A stretch of DNA of 64,000 nt from the NCBI RefSeq assembly GCF_002776525.5, contig NC_045441.1:110265440-110329439 (forward strand), in the 5' to 3' direction. The notes beneath the pieces are model-generated. The model was not told the DNA's origin and ran no database searches. It saw only the letters and a program-made list of their open reading frames with translations. The DNA comes from Piliocolobus tephrosceles. Taxonomy: Eukaryota; Chordata; Mammalia; Primates; Cercopithecidae. This document shows, in pieces, positions 11,801 through 25,600 of this stretch. How positions within the stretch are numbered: the stretch's first letter is position 1; the number at the start of each line of letters is the position of its first letter. The position numbers were made by a program, and so were the translations under genes.

Positions 11801-14800
11801 AAGGAGGTAGGATGAGAACATGGAGAATCACGAGGGCTTAGTGTGAGCCATAGCAATTCAAGGCCAGGAGTGCAAGAATAGAGCAAGTGGCCGATGCACA
11901 GCGTCCTGACTGAAAAGTACTCCTGACACCCTAGAAGTCAAGCCTAGGGAAGCAGCGGAGTTTAGAACAGGAGAGTTATGAGTGTTTAATGCTTCCTGGG
12001 CCAAAACCCCCAGATTATCTGTATTAAATGTATAACGTTGACTATCCATGTTGCTGTGCATGTTAGACTCAAAGAGAAACTAATTCGTATAGAAAGGCAC
12101 TGACCTAAAGTAAGTTTTATTTAGCCTTAAAGAATTGGTAAATCAGAGCAATTCATTCAGTGAAATTCATTCAACACACAGCATCTACTAGAAGCTAAGA
12201 AGATGCTATAATTCCTCTAAGGTGGGAAAGTAGGGGGCAGGAGGAAAAGAAAAACATGTAGGGAAGGTGGCACTGGGGGTGAGTCTTTAAAGAGGCACAG
12301 GACTGTGACAGGTGAAGAGAGAGGGTTCTATGGGGAGGAGTACAGAGGGGACTAGTAAATTACATGTGAAAAAGGAACGTGTAAAAAACAAGATACATGA
12401 AGGCAAATCAATCCCTCTAAAGATAGATTTGGAAAACAAGAAATGGGTGGAAAATGAAGATGACTGATCAGGGCTATGTTTTAGAGTAGTGGGTGTCAAC
12501 CCTGGCTGCATGTAAGACTCACCAAGGAGCTTTAAAAAACCCACTGTCCAGGCTTCCCCTCAGACCAGAGGATGGGGGGAGAAAAAAAACCTCAAGTGGA
12601 TTTCATGCAACCAAAGATGTGAACTTGTCCTTTCAGAGGATTAGTTGGGATTTACATAAAAGGAAAACTTTTTTTTTTTTTTTTTTTTTTTTTGAGGCGG
12701 AGTCTCGCTCTGTCGCCCGGACTGGAGTGCAGTGGCCGGATCTCGGCTCACTGCAAGCTCCACCTCCCGGGTTTAGGCCATTCTCCTGCCTCAGCCTCCC
12801 GAGTAGCTGGGACTACAGGCGCCGCCACCTCGCCCGGCTAGTTTTTTTGTATTTTTAGTAGAGACGGGGTTTCACCGTGTTAGCCAGGATGGTCTCGATC
12901 TCCTGACCTCGTGATCCACCGGTCTCGGCCTCCCAAAGTGCTGGGATTACAGGCTTGAGCCACCGCGCCCGGCCCAAGGAAAACATTTATTAGCATTTGT
13001 TCTTCCTGTTGATTTAAATTTGTTTTTAATTTAGAAGGCCGGCTAAATTAGTAAACCCAATTACGCTCCCTTACTGTTAGAGTAGTGAGGAGTTATATTG
13101 TGGCAAATAATAAAGATAAGTTACTCATTTTTGTTTTCCAACGGAAAATGATGGTTGCAGGGCCCCTCGCCAATGGAGGCATTGCCAGCCTTCTGGCCAT
13201 GAAGGAGAAAATGATTTCAACTAACCCAGGGAGCTCTTACCTCGAAATGGAGATACTTCCTGATAACAGAAGAAACTGGGCATCTAACCCAGAAATACCA
13301 GCTCAGTAGGAGAAAAGGCATGAGCCAGCCAAGGTTTCAGAAGGCTGCCAACAGTAAGTACCACTTTGCCCTCTGCTGGCAGTTTCTGAGAAAAACATCT
13401 TCTAGCTCTGAGGGGTGTCTTCAGTGGGCAAAGGGAGAGAAGACTAGGAGGCAGTGGTCCTGATCCCCACATCAAATTGTACATTTAAACAATAACATAG
13501 GTTTTTCTTTGGGGGGGGGGTATAAGAGCCCATATAGTGTAAAAGGACTCGTTTTAAAAAAGATCTTTTAAACAAAGTTGCCCAGAACTTTGACTTTCAG
13601 TACTACTTTATGGACAGTACCTTATTGTAGCAATTCAATACGGTCACGTGACAAAGAAGTAGTGGTATGACCATGTTTCTCCATTAGACATTTAAAAAGC
13701 AGTCATTCTCTACCAGCCAACAATATTTTTACACAAGAAACTGATCTGGGCTTATGAGGAAGGTGGCTCCTCTTGCTAAGATCCTTCCACTGACCATGTT
13801 CCACAAGGAATCCTAAATTCTTGGGTCCTAGAGACCGGCCTCCAGTCAAGCACAGCTCAGGGCAAGCCATAAATACAGGGGGAAGGAGTTGAGGCTTTAA
13901 AGATGGCAAAGGAATGGGCCCTGGACAAAGTGTTTTCCAACCAGAATGCTCAGTGCTGACTCCAGGTCACCTCAGGTCATCCTCCAAATTTTGCTGGGCT
14001 TCTAAATTGTTCCCAATTGAACAAAAAAAGGCAGACATTATGCTAGCGTGAGTGTGAAAGCCATGCTTTTCTTCACAGGACATCATGTTTAATATTTTGT
14101 ATTAGAGCCCCAGCCATGCAAATTCCCACTCCCATACCTGCTCCCCCAATGCATGCAGCTCACACAGTTCCACATGGAATAGCCAGGATCAAAACCTAAT
14201 GAAGCAGTGAGGGAGCAGGGCTGTGGGACCCAGTGCTGCTAGGTGATCAGATAAGGCTTAATAACTTCATAGTCTCACCATGCTTACTTTATAATCCTGC
14301 TGTCTGCGCCACACCCTCCCACCCACACACAGGTCTTTGTAAGCCACCTTGGGAGTAGATGAGAACAGGATGTGAATGGCAGTCAATCAACATGGTTTGG
14401 TGAACAAACCATGTATTACGAAAGTCTGCATCCTCACAATGTAACTAATGAGTGAGTCGTTTCCTATTGTTTCTGCTCTCCCAGGAATACCATGCTGTGC
14501 CAGCTCTTGCCATTTATTAACCAACTGATAATGGTGCAGTGCTGTAGTCACGGAATCTATTTCAAAAGGTTAAGGAAGTCTACTGGAATCCTGGTTCTTC
14601 TAGTTGCCATTCAGATTTGTTTTTAAAGTATCACTGAAATGTAATGCACGTTATAGAAATTTTTTTGCAACGCATTAAGACCTTTATGTTATCACTCAGT
14701 GCTTTGCTTTGTTATAATTAACTCTAATTTTCTAAAATACAGGAAATCTTAAGAACAACCAAGATGACAGTTTTGTTACCATAGTACTCCCCTCATCCAC

Positions 14801-16617
14801 AATTTTGTTTTCTGTGACTTCAGTTACCTGTGGTCTGGAAATACACAATTCATAAATGTTCAGGCCATTCTAAGTAGCATGAGGAAATCTTGCACCATCC
14901 TACTGTGTTCTGCCCAGGATGTGAATCAACTTATCCATTCTGTTTACATTACCCACCCACTGGCCACTTAGTAGCCCTCTAGGTTGTCGGATTGAAGGAA
15001 TATAGAGTATATAAACTTTGGTTAAGGTTCAGGCATCACCTGATGAGGCAGAACTACTGTATTTCTAGTTTTGTCATATACAAATGAAAAAAAAATGGAG
15101 ATAACAGACACCCAAATTTTGGAATCAAATAGAAGGGAAAAAAGTAATGCTTTTCTATGTCATTTTTTCCCAAGATACTCTATAAACACTCTATTTCTAA
15201 TCTTGATAAACTGATGAACAATTTTACCTTTATCCTATTTTTCAGTTCTTAGCTTTGGTTTAAAAAAAAACTCTATGATTCACACTGAAAGATGATTTGT
15301 GAAGTCAATTCCATAGCAATCATCCTTTGCTCACTTTGGGGAGAAAGGGACACTTACCTTTTGTGACACTGGCATTCTCAGATTATTAATAGTTGCTGAA
15401 AGTACAGGGTTGTTTCCAGAACTATCAAACATCCTTAAATCATCCCTGGAATCAGCAATCTGGAAAATACAGAATTTACCCAGTCATGTCTCCACAGTCA
15501 CACTGTGCATACTCAAGGCACAGCTAAATGGTGGAGAAACCACAGCAGAAGCGTTACTCTTATCCTCCTCCCTGCCCCTCAAATCCTGAACTTGTTCACA
15601 TGAAAGACTTGAAGTCTTCATGTAAAACTGACAGCAAATGCATGAGAAACATCCTCTAAGGAAAAAGAATCCATTTAAAAAGTCAAGTCATTTTGCAAGT
15701 AAAGAAAGGATATAAAATTTGCAAGATTTTAATCATCATCTTTTCCAGTGGATATATATTTTGCTTCCAACACAGTTAAATAAGATAGTGAATTCTACTT
15801 TGCCGTGGATATTATGACGATTCAAATAAAACACAGTTGAGTGTTTCAGGGGAAGCTGAAAAAGTTACAGTCACTCAAAAGGCATCCATCAAGGCAGCTC
15901 GGTGAAACGTGCTGCAGATACCAGAGTGCCAAAACAGGTGGAACTTGATGCTGTCCATGTTTTCTCTGAGATTTCAGGTCACTGGTTTCCATATTTGGCC
16001 TCAAATTTCACAGCTTAAAGATTATGATGATATGCATTATACAAGCTAATTCTTTTTCTCATTTGCAAAGAAAGTTGTTGCTTGGTCTATAACATAAGTC
16101 TGCTGTGATGCTTGTTATAATTTTCTTACTGATAGATGACTGATATGCCAAAGTTAGGAATGTGGAAAGGAAAAAGATCTGAGGAAACTAAAATTTAGGC
16201 TTATATAAAAAGCTGCCCTGGCTGGGTGCAGAGGCTCATGCCCGTAATCCTAGTACTTTGGGAGGCTGAGGCGGCAGATCACCTGAGGTGAGGAGTTCAA
16301 GACCAGCCTGGCCATCATGGTGAAACCCCGTCTGTACTGAAAATCCAAAAATTAGCCAGGAGTTGTGGTGGGTGCCTGTAATCCCAGCTACTCGGGAGGC
16401 TGAGGCAGGGAGAACTGCTTGGACCCTGGAGGCGGAGCTTGCAGTGAGCCAGGATCCCACCACTGCACTCCAGCCTGGGCGACAAGAGCAAAACTCTGTC
16501 TCCCCGCCCCACCACCCNNNNNNNNNNNNNNNNNNNNNNNNNNNNNNNNNNNNNNNNNNNNNNNNNNNNNNNNNNNNNNNNNNNNNNNNNNNNNNNNNNN
16601 NNNNNNNNNNNNNNNNN

Positions 16618-16665
<48 letters not shown>

Positions 16666-19600
16666 TGCCCAAATGAATTGATGTGACTTGTACTAATGCA
16701 ATTAACACACAATTTTACCTTCAGGTCTTGGAGGAGTTTGGAAAAGCAGGCTTCACAAAGTAGAGCTCCTTTATTGTATAAATGATATTTCGGAAGAAAT
16801 GGCCTTTCTAAGCAAGGTGAGGGATGGTTTGATTTGGCGCATTAACCATGCTATTCAATAAGGAATTTCTTTTAGGGAATTGTGGTCCCCCAAAAGTCTC
16901 CCAGCTATTGAGTAGAGCCATTCAGTGCCCCCCCTCCCCCATTTATACTGCTCACCTTGCTGATATCAGACTCAGACTTGCTGGAGCACATGCTCTGAAG
17001 TTCCTTGACAAGATCTGCTTCGTCATCCGAACCCAGAGAGAGTCTCTGATCCAAATTCAACGTCAGTGACAGATCATTCTCTAAAGACCTTACGCAAAGT
17101 TCAGAAAAACGTTTTTCAAAGTGAGAACAATTCCCAATTTGGAAATCTAGACACTGTACCTTTTTTGGGATTTGGTGTGGGGTAGGGAAAATGTTTTTAA
17201 TATCCTTTAAAGTATTTCATAAATGTCATTTAATGCAACAACCCACTCCCATACCCTGAGAGACTGGAATATTGGTAAGAAATTTCTACAGGATTTTGAT
17301 AACTCCTACTCAAATTCTTGAGAGGATAAAATTTTGTTTCACAAAGAACTTCACTTTGATGTACAATATTCCAGGCTCCCTACTATTGCTGTTTCTTCTG
17401 TCTCCCAGGCCAGATAGGATGCTAAACACTGGCACAGGGGACAGTGTGATAAAAGGGGACAAACATGAATTTCAAACTTGGCTCTATTGCTAGCTAGCAA
17501 TATGATCATGCACCAGGTTTTCTTAACACCTCAGTTCCTGGGTTCCCTTTTCTATAAATAACCCTTATGTGTACATCCTAAGGTTGCTGGAAAAATGATA
17601 CAGGCTGTTGCATGTCATGGATCTAGCTGTGGTCCTGCCAGAAAATAGCATGCCATGCAGTTTCCTTCATCTCCCTTCTCTCTCTTCACCCTCCCCTCTT
17701 CTCTAATGCGGCAAACCAGTGGACATGATCCTAAATATTACCTGCCAAGTGACAGGGCACACAAACTGCCTAAACATTTTTATTCTATAATTATACAAAT
17801 CATCCTTTATACCTCCATATTTGCAAGCTGAAATAGTCAATTTCTTAGGAACAATATAAGAAATTATCACTATAAATATATAGCACTTAAAAATTACGCC
17901 TGTAATCCCAGCACTCTGGGAAGTCTAGGCGGATGGATCACAAGGTCAGGAGTTCGAGAGCAGCCAGGCCAAGATGGTGAAATCCTGACTCTACTAAAAA
18001 TACAAAAAATTAGCCAGGCATGGTGGCAGGCCCCTGTTAATCTCAGCTACACAAGAGGCTGAGGCAGGAGAATCACTTGAACCTGGAGGTGGAGGCAATG
18101 CTGTGAACCGAGATCACGCCACTGCACTCTATCTAGCCTGGGCAAGAGAGCAAGATTCTGTCTCCAAAAAAAAAGTCATGCTGTTTCTGTAAATCTGTGG
18201 AAAAGTCATCTAATGACTGTCTAAAAGTTCACAAATGCATAAACAGAATTTGATCAAATGAAACCTATCATATTTCTGACCTTATTCAACATACTACAAG
18301 CAAAATAGTCTTTATATTGCATTATATTAATCTTAAGGAACAGTTTAGATGTCATCCAAAGACACCATTCATTAGATTTCAGTTTAATATCAGCATTTGA
18401 ATGACATACATTATTTTAAAAGCACATTAACAGCATAATAGTCATACAAATAATTGCGAACATGGAACATTTAAAATAGTAATTGAAGTTACTTGATTTA
18501 TCTTTGTTTGCTGTGAGTTAAATTTGAAAGGGGAGCTTACTTTTGTTTTGACAGAGAAGCATTCCTGTTATAATTCAGCTGTGATATAGTCTTGTTTTTT
18601 ATACCTGTTAAAAAAGAGAACCATTTTCAATAGATCATTGTCCCTGTGCCTCTTGAACTCTGTATTTCAAAGAAACAGACTGTGGACTTTGCAGCACTTT
18701 CATACTGTTCTTGGATTAGTATCTACCATTTGAGATGTTCCCCAGGACAGAGGCTCTGGGCATAGCCTCCCGCACAGGCATTGTGGGAAAGTCAAGGAAT
18801 AGCCAACTCCCTCGAGTACATTTTGGTGGAACTTGGTACTAATAACACTACCTGAAGCTCAAGTCAAGAATCCTGAATCTCGCTTTTACGGATGGCCCTT
18901 CTCGCTAGTCAAGTCCCTGGTTCCTCAGGCCCTTGTTCTCGAAGGACCAAAAGAAGATTTAATACCTGCCTTTGGATGATGGTGATCACACTTTCTCTAC
19001 CTTTGTGTGCATTCTAACACTACTATGTAATCAAGTATAGTTTTTGATATGTGGCATTAGCCATGCACTTGTAGAAATTTAACTTTTAACAACTTTTGCA
19101 TTATACAGAAAAGAAAATATGAACAGGGTACAAAAAGTCATTGAATTTAAAAAATGCTGAAAATCATATCAATGTTTTTTAAACTGCAGATTATGACATA
19201 GTTAAAAAAAAAAACAAAAAACAAAGAAAATAGCCTGTATTGATTGTGTATCAGTTATACAAACATACAAATGCAGAGGTTTGTGTGTACAGGTGATGGT
19301 ATAAAATGTATTTCTCACTATGGGTTATGGTTAAAGTTGGAGAAACACTCTTATAAACCATTTTAGACTCAATGTTATGAATGCATTAAAACAGTTGCTT
19401 TTGAGTGAATTCTAAAAATATTAATATTGTCAACACAAATTTTCTCTAAAGAATGTTTTTGAAAAGTAAGTATATCCTCATTAAAAGAAGATCAAAGAAA
19501 ATCACTGTCAAGTTTCTTTACTCATACTTTTGTCATTATCATCCAAAGCACTGACTAGTGGCTTCTACTAATCACTACATAGTGCACAGCCTTGGGTTCT

Positions 19601-22600
19601 GCCTTAAAGGCCTGGGATGTGACATCAGGCCTTTCTGTTTTAGGTCAGAAAAGAAATGGGCTGTCTCTTTATCAAATTTTATGAGCTTCCATAGTGACCT
19701 GCATGTTAAAGGGATTCCTGTGTTGGTTTTTTTTTTTTTTTTTTTTTTTTTAAACAACCAAAGTCACTGGAACTATTGTAATAATCATATATACAATGGA
19801 ATTATTAGAAAAATTTACCATTATAAGAATAATGAGAGGCATGTCAGTCATGGTTTCTAACCCAACTACAGACTCATGAATTATATACTTTGTAAAATTA
19901 ACTTTTAGAAATTTCCTTGTTGAAGTCTATGTAAACTCTTGTAGCGTAGTTTTATTCTGTCAAAGAAGCTCATGCTTCAAAGAATATAACATTTGATATC
20001 AAATAATAGTTCTAAAACAAATTACTAAAAATACAAATAATTTCAAATCTATTCATCTTTTTTTACATTTAGCATAATATAGTTTTCTGAGCCAGCCTCT
20101 TCCATGATACTGCTTTAAGTTCATATTCATTTTGATTGTCCACTCTAAAGCATATACAAACACTTACTAACTTAGCTCAAAAAGTTGGTCTTAAACATTA
20201 TAGAGATTCTAATAAACTTAGAAATGACACAGTGAAGAGCCTGGGTGTCCAGTTATCTGAGTACCCACAGATCATTGCATGTCTAACAAGATTAGGGTGG
20301 CATGGACTACAGAAAATCGCACTGGGCTTGCAAGAAACAATTATAGAACCACATATTTCCAGGAGAGGTGATTTGGAGCAGGTGTTCAAGGGTTTCTGAA
20401 CCTGAGTTTTGTTCTCTGTAAATGGAGATCATTATCATTGTCTTAGAGCTTTCTTGCATACCGAAAGGACTAAGAGCAAATGAATGGTATAATCTTTGCT
20501 ACAGAAAGTCACCTGGGGGTCTATACTACATTGATGGGCTGGAGTCCAGTGATTCTTACTCCCTGAATCAAACACTCTTGACAACTTTGGGAAGTAATGA
20601 CAAGCTCTGAAGATCAAAACAGTATCTAGTATCAATATAAAATGCTTATCTTTTTAAAAAAGTATAAGAAAATTCATTTTATTCAGTAAATTTTCATTCA
20701 CTTAAAAAAAGGGTCACAATTTGCTATCATGCACTTAGGGTAATGGGGGAGCCCTAGCCCTATTGATAGGATTAAAAAACATTAAATTGCTATTAAAATT
20801 AACAAAATACAAGCTTAAAAATGAAAATTAACTAAAAGCAACTTTTTTACGTTTTTAAAAATACAAGATTTTAAGCACCTCATTTAGAAACCCCACTGCT
20901 AAAAGGTGGCATAAAATTCCACAAAACAAATACTTTGAGAAAGGAGGCAAATGAATGACATAATCTGAAGTCCACGGTGCACGTGAGGTGGAAATTTCCT
21001 TTCACTTTTATTCCAATTTGTATTTCTTTTGGGAAGGACATTTATAATTTATATAATGGCTGATTATGCTATTATCAATGCCAAAAGGAATAGGTCTAAC
21101 CCCAGAAGATACACACGTGTTACATCTTCTTTGTTAGATGTAACACACTTACATAAGCTTACACACTTATTTTTCACGTGATGTCCCATCATATGAAATC
21201 TGTCCAATTTATTAGAATGCCTCAATGAAGGCAGGAATTATTATTTTATTTTTTTTTGAGACAGAGTCTTACTCTGTCACCCAGCCTGCAGTGCAGTGGC
21301 ATGATCTCGGCTCACTGCAACCTCTGTCTCACAGGTTCAAGCAATTCTCATGCCTCAGCCTCCTGAGTAGCTGGGATTACAGGCATGCGCCACCAGGTCC
21401 AGCTAATTTTTGTATTTTTAGTGGAGACAGGGTTTTGCCCTCCTGACCTCAAGCTATCCACTCGCCTCGGCCTCTCAAATTTCTGGGATTACAGATGTGA
21501 GCCACCATGCTGGGCCAGGAATATGTTTTTTCACCACTCTATTTCCAGTGTCTAGACTAGAACCCGGCACATGGTACATGTCGTCCATGAGAAATAAATG
21601 TGTACACCTGATTCACCTGGAAAGGTCTTAAATGAGTATCAATATGTCTCTACACGTATTTTTTTTTTTTAATGTAAGATTAACTTAGGAGTGACATAAT
21701 AGTAGAGAAATAAGCCAATGATTTTATTGTGCAATAATGCAATGATTATACAAATTGTGAACACCAAGATAAACAAATTAATAAATGACCATTAACAACT
21801 TAAAGATTAATTTTGGAATTCTAGTTTGAAAGTGGTATTTTTCAGGTAGGGATCTCCTATATATTTTTGGAAATGTACCTACTATATAGTTTGTTTATTC
21901 CATGAGAATGTGCATTGAAATACTTAAACTTTGTTTTGCCAAATGCATAGTGATACAAATGAAAGCACATTTGCTTTCAGACACTGGATTGGAAATTTCC
22001 ACCTCCTTGTAGGCAGCATGGCTACCCCGGCCCCTTACCTTCGGTGCTTAGGTCTGGCTTATTCCAGGTGGGTAAAGAGAAGCGGCCAGACTTCCTGCGA
22101 GGACTGGTGTTCACCTTTCTCCAGGCACCACTCTCTCCTTTCTTTTTGTTACAGCTGTTATAACTGGAAACTATGGATAAAGGGAAACTTCCTCCTTTGA
22201 AATCAGCTGTATGCTGGTCTAGTTCTGAAACAACACAAATCACAGCAGGGATAATGCAGTTTCACTGATTAAAGCAAACTCCATTTCTATTTCTCAAAGA
22301 TATGGACTGTTCAAAATCATGCACTTGTTTAATATCCAAGCTGGGGTTTTGTGAACCAGCACAAACTTTACTTGGAGGTCTAGAATTCAAACATTAACCA
22401 GTAATTAAAATCACAGTTCTGGAACACTGCTATAAAATGTATACTTTTCTAATTACAAAGAGAAGACAGACAGCTCTCTATAAACAACTTTTAAAAGGTA
22501 TTTTATAAGGGAGTGAATTTCCTCTCCTCTCTGCAGAAACCCACATACCTGCTCTGGGGAGGGGACAGCCATGCAGTACAGCTTTATTTAGCAAGATGCT

Positions 22601-25600
22601 GAGAGCAGCTTTGACCACAGCCTGCTGTCCTTGGCTAGGGTGTCTTTTAGCAGTTGTCTGTCCAAAGCCAGGTTGTCTTTTCACAGAGGCTCTTGACAAT
22701 ATTGCTTCTTGAACTCTGGGCGCGATGACGCCATTCCACAGCTTAGACATCCACCTAGCAGGAGAGGGGCCGATTCATCCCTTAGGAGCAGGCTTCTCAA
22801 TAATTATACACAATTCTACGAAAGGACAGTTTGAAGACTATGGGGAAAAAACATTAAGTGTTTCTATAGATATGCTACCTTTCCCAGGTAGTTTTCAAAT
22901 AAGTGAAATTATCCAATACAAAAGTAGTTTGAATCTTTCTCAAAAATACAATGTATTTCAAATGAAACTGATTGTTTATATGTCTCTCTCAATGTAGAAT
23001 CAATGCTTGAGTGCTGAGTGAATGAATGTGTGAATAAATACATGGAAAGGAAGGTAAATTTAAAGACTGAAGAAATCTGGAAAAAAGATTTCCTAAAAGT
23101 CCATGTCTAAATAGCTTCAACTTCTTTGTTATACCTCCTTAATAAAGTACACGTATACTGTATTTTAATATTTCTGAAATTGGGATCTTTTTTTTTTTTT
23201 TTTTTTTTTTTTTTGAGACAGTCTCGCTCTGTGCTGAGGCACAATCTCGGCTCACTGCAACCTCTGCCTCTTGGGTTTAAGCAATTCTCATGCCTCTGCC
23301 TTCCAAGTAGCTGGGATTACCCACAAGTGCCACCACGCCTGGCTAAGTTTTGTACTTTTAGTAGATATGGGGTTTCACCATGTTGGCCAGACTGGTCTCA
23401 AACTCCTGAACTCAAGTGGTCTTCCTGCCTTGGCCTTCCAAAGTGCTGGGATTACAGGCGTGAGCCACTGCGCCCAGCCTGACATTTATTGTATAATCAC
23501 TGGTAAATTAAATTTGCCTGTCCCAAGGCAAGGGCTCACTGTTGCGTGTGGGTGAGCTCAGTTCTATTGGGAGGATGGGGGTCAACCAGCTATCGCCTCA
23601 GGTGGACTGTTTGCATTAATAGCCATAAACAGTGGGACTTCAACCCAAATTTGCAGCACTCAAAATTAAAACTAGATTATGCTTTGTTGCAGTATTTAAA
23701 AAACACTTATATGATTAAAGGCTATAGAAACAAAACCACATCTCCCAGGTCAGGAATGTTTTCAAAGCTATTAGACACTGCATGAATCTTTCAAGAATTG
23801 TCAAAAACTATGATCCATCAAGTTTCTCTCTTAATGTCTAGTGCTATGCAATTGGGGAAAAATAAAAGTACGATAGGGAACACACACAAAATTCTGGTAT
23901 TTTACAACATGAATCAAAATTATGCAGTTATTCCTAAAAGTGCTACAGCATAAATATGATAAGCTGTGGTTTGAAAAAAAAAAATCAACTCCTTAGCCAT
24001 TGGTAGACAATTATCTGCGGCATTTCTGCACATCTGGTGTTAGTTTTTGTTCTGAACTATCTTTTCAGTCTTGGAAGACAGAGAAAAAGGTCTCCTTCAG
24101 GAGCAGAGGGCAGAATTGTTTCCTGACCAGGATAATAAAAATAACATCTTCCAGGGCCAATGGTCGACAGAGTTGCAACATCCCTCTTTAGAAGACTTGG
24201 AGGGATGGGAAGTGGGGAGTTCCACAGCTGTGAGGCAAATCCAGCATCCACATGGGCTAGTATGTATCACCCCGTGGGACTTCAGGGGTAACGAGAACCT
24301 ATGTAAAAGTGAAGCTCAGGCTGCCTGCTGTGTTGTGGATGATGAAGTCCTGTGTCCCTCACTCAGCATCCTCAACCATGGCAGGCTAATATAGTAGCTT
24401 GCAAATAGGGTAAAAATCTTGGAACCTCCACAGTTCTTGACAAAGACTACACTCCATATAGGAGAGGTCAAAATTGGTTCCTAAGAATCTTGAGACTCTG
24501 GATGTAAAAAAGACTAATTTAATTGACATAATAATGAAGAAAGTAGTAATTATATCAATAAGTGTATTTATTTTGTAGCAAAAATCTAAATGTACATTTA
24601 ATATAGTACTTCTTTCCCACCAATCAGCTGTTATAAAAATGGTGGTTTGTCTTACAACAGAGAAAATATACATATACTTTTTAGATACAGGGTCTTGCTC
24701 TGTCACCCAGGCTGGAGTTCGGGGGCTTAATCAAAGCTCACTGCAGTCTTGACCTCCTGGGCTCAATTGATCCTCCTGCCTCAGCCTCCCAACTCAAGTA
24801 GCCAGGACTGCAGGTGCATGCCACTATGCCTGGCTAATTTTTTTTCAAGTGATCCTCCCCTCTCAACTTCCCAAAGCAATGGGATTATAGGCATGAACCA
24901 CCACACCCAGCCGAGAAGATATTATTTCAATCTCTTGCTTTCCAAGACAGGCTTCTGCCTATGACACCAGAAACTACAGAATCAAATCTGCTTGCTGGTC
25001 ACAGAACCATTACTAAACTGGATGGTAACAAATTTTTTCTCCTTTCAATTTTCTCCTGATTTTCTGTTTCATTAACCTTATTGTATATATGTCTGTTCTC
25101 ATAAACTGTTTCAAAGGAAAACACAGTAAGTACTGAACATAGGTCTCAATAAAGGGAGAAGCTTTTCAATTCATTAACAGAATGCAGGTTTTTTTGGAGG
25201 GTGTGCATACAATACTTGATGAAACTTCTTATGTGGGACCTCACTTAGGAGACTCTGCATAGTAAGCCAAGCATAACTTGGATGAGAGTTTTCTAATAGA
25301 GGAAAAACCTAGCTCTCAGCAAAAATGCAGCTGCCCCAGGGGAAGCACCCCGTAGACAAGCTGTGGCCATCCTCTGGAAGAGCAGAGAGCACTGGCACTC
25401 TGTATCAGTGACAGGAGGTGGCACAAGGCAGCCTGGTCAGCATCCTCACCCTCAAACATCTGAATTGGCCATGTCTCCATTATAAGCAGAAAACTAATGA
25501 AAAATGGCACTTACTTCACTGTCACTTGGGCATGTCCAGGAACTACAGGACAAGACAGGAAATATTTTGGTCCAAGAAGTGCTTCAGGTGTGCCCAAGCG

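Larger units (their letters stand above)
8840..15357 (-). other. CTTNBP2: Intron before the last exon (6.5 kb)
   Basis: Holds a MIR remnant (9415-9560), MER5-like pieces (9778-9924, 12486-12580), MER1 (9970-10297), an Old World monkey AluY (12669-12975), the CTCF-like motif (13367-13379) and a Tigger-type element (14779-15061). 10298-12485 and 13380-14778 show no element I can name. Confidence 0.7.
15460..16955 (-). other. CTTNBP2: Intron between exons 21 and 22 (1.5 kb with gap)
   Basis: Contains a sense Alu whose tail runs into the 100-N assembly gap. Otherwise AT-rich unique-looking sequence. Confidence 0.7.
17089..18540 (-). other. CTTNBP2: Intron between exons 20 and 21 (1.45 kb)
   Basis: Contains a MIR remnant (about 17430-17625) and an Alu lacking its first bases (17894-18173). 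The rest is AT-rich and unrecognised. Confidence 0.65.
22755..25514 (-). other. CTTNBP2: Intron between exons 17 and 18 (2.8 kb)
   Basis: Holds two antisense Alus (23188-23479 and 24678-24912). The second lacks an internal segment of about 50-60 bp. No other element was recognised. Confidence 0.65.

Noticed and set aside
13085..13309. 74-residue open frame near the CTCF-like motif
   Set aside because: No family resemblance, no good start context and no flanking splice sites; probably chance.
16236..16712. Long open frames running through the N gap
   Set aside because: They come from an Alu, a homopolymer and N, none of which is real coding sequence.
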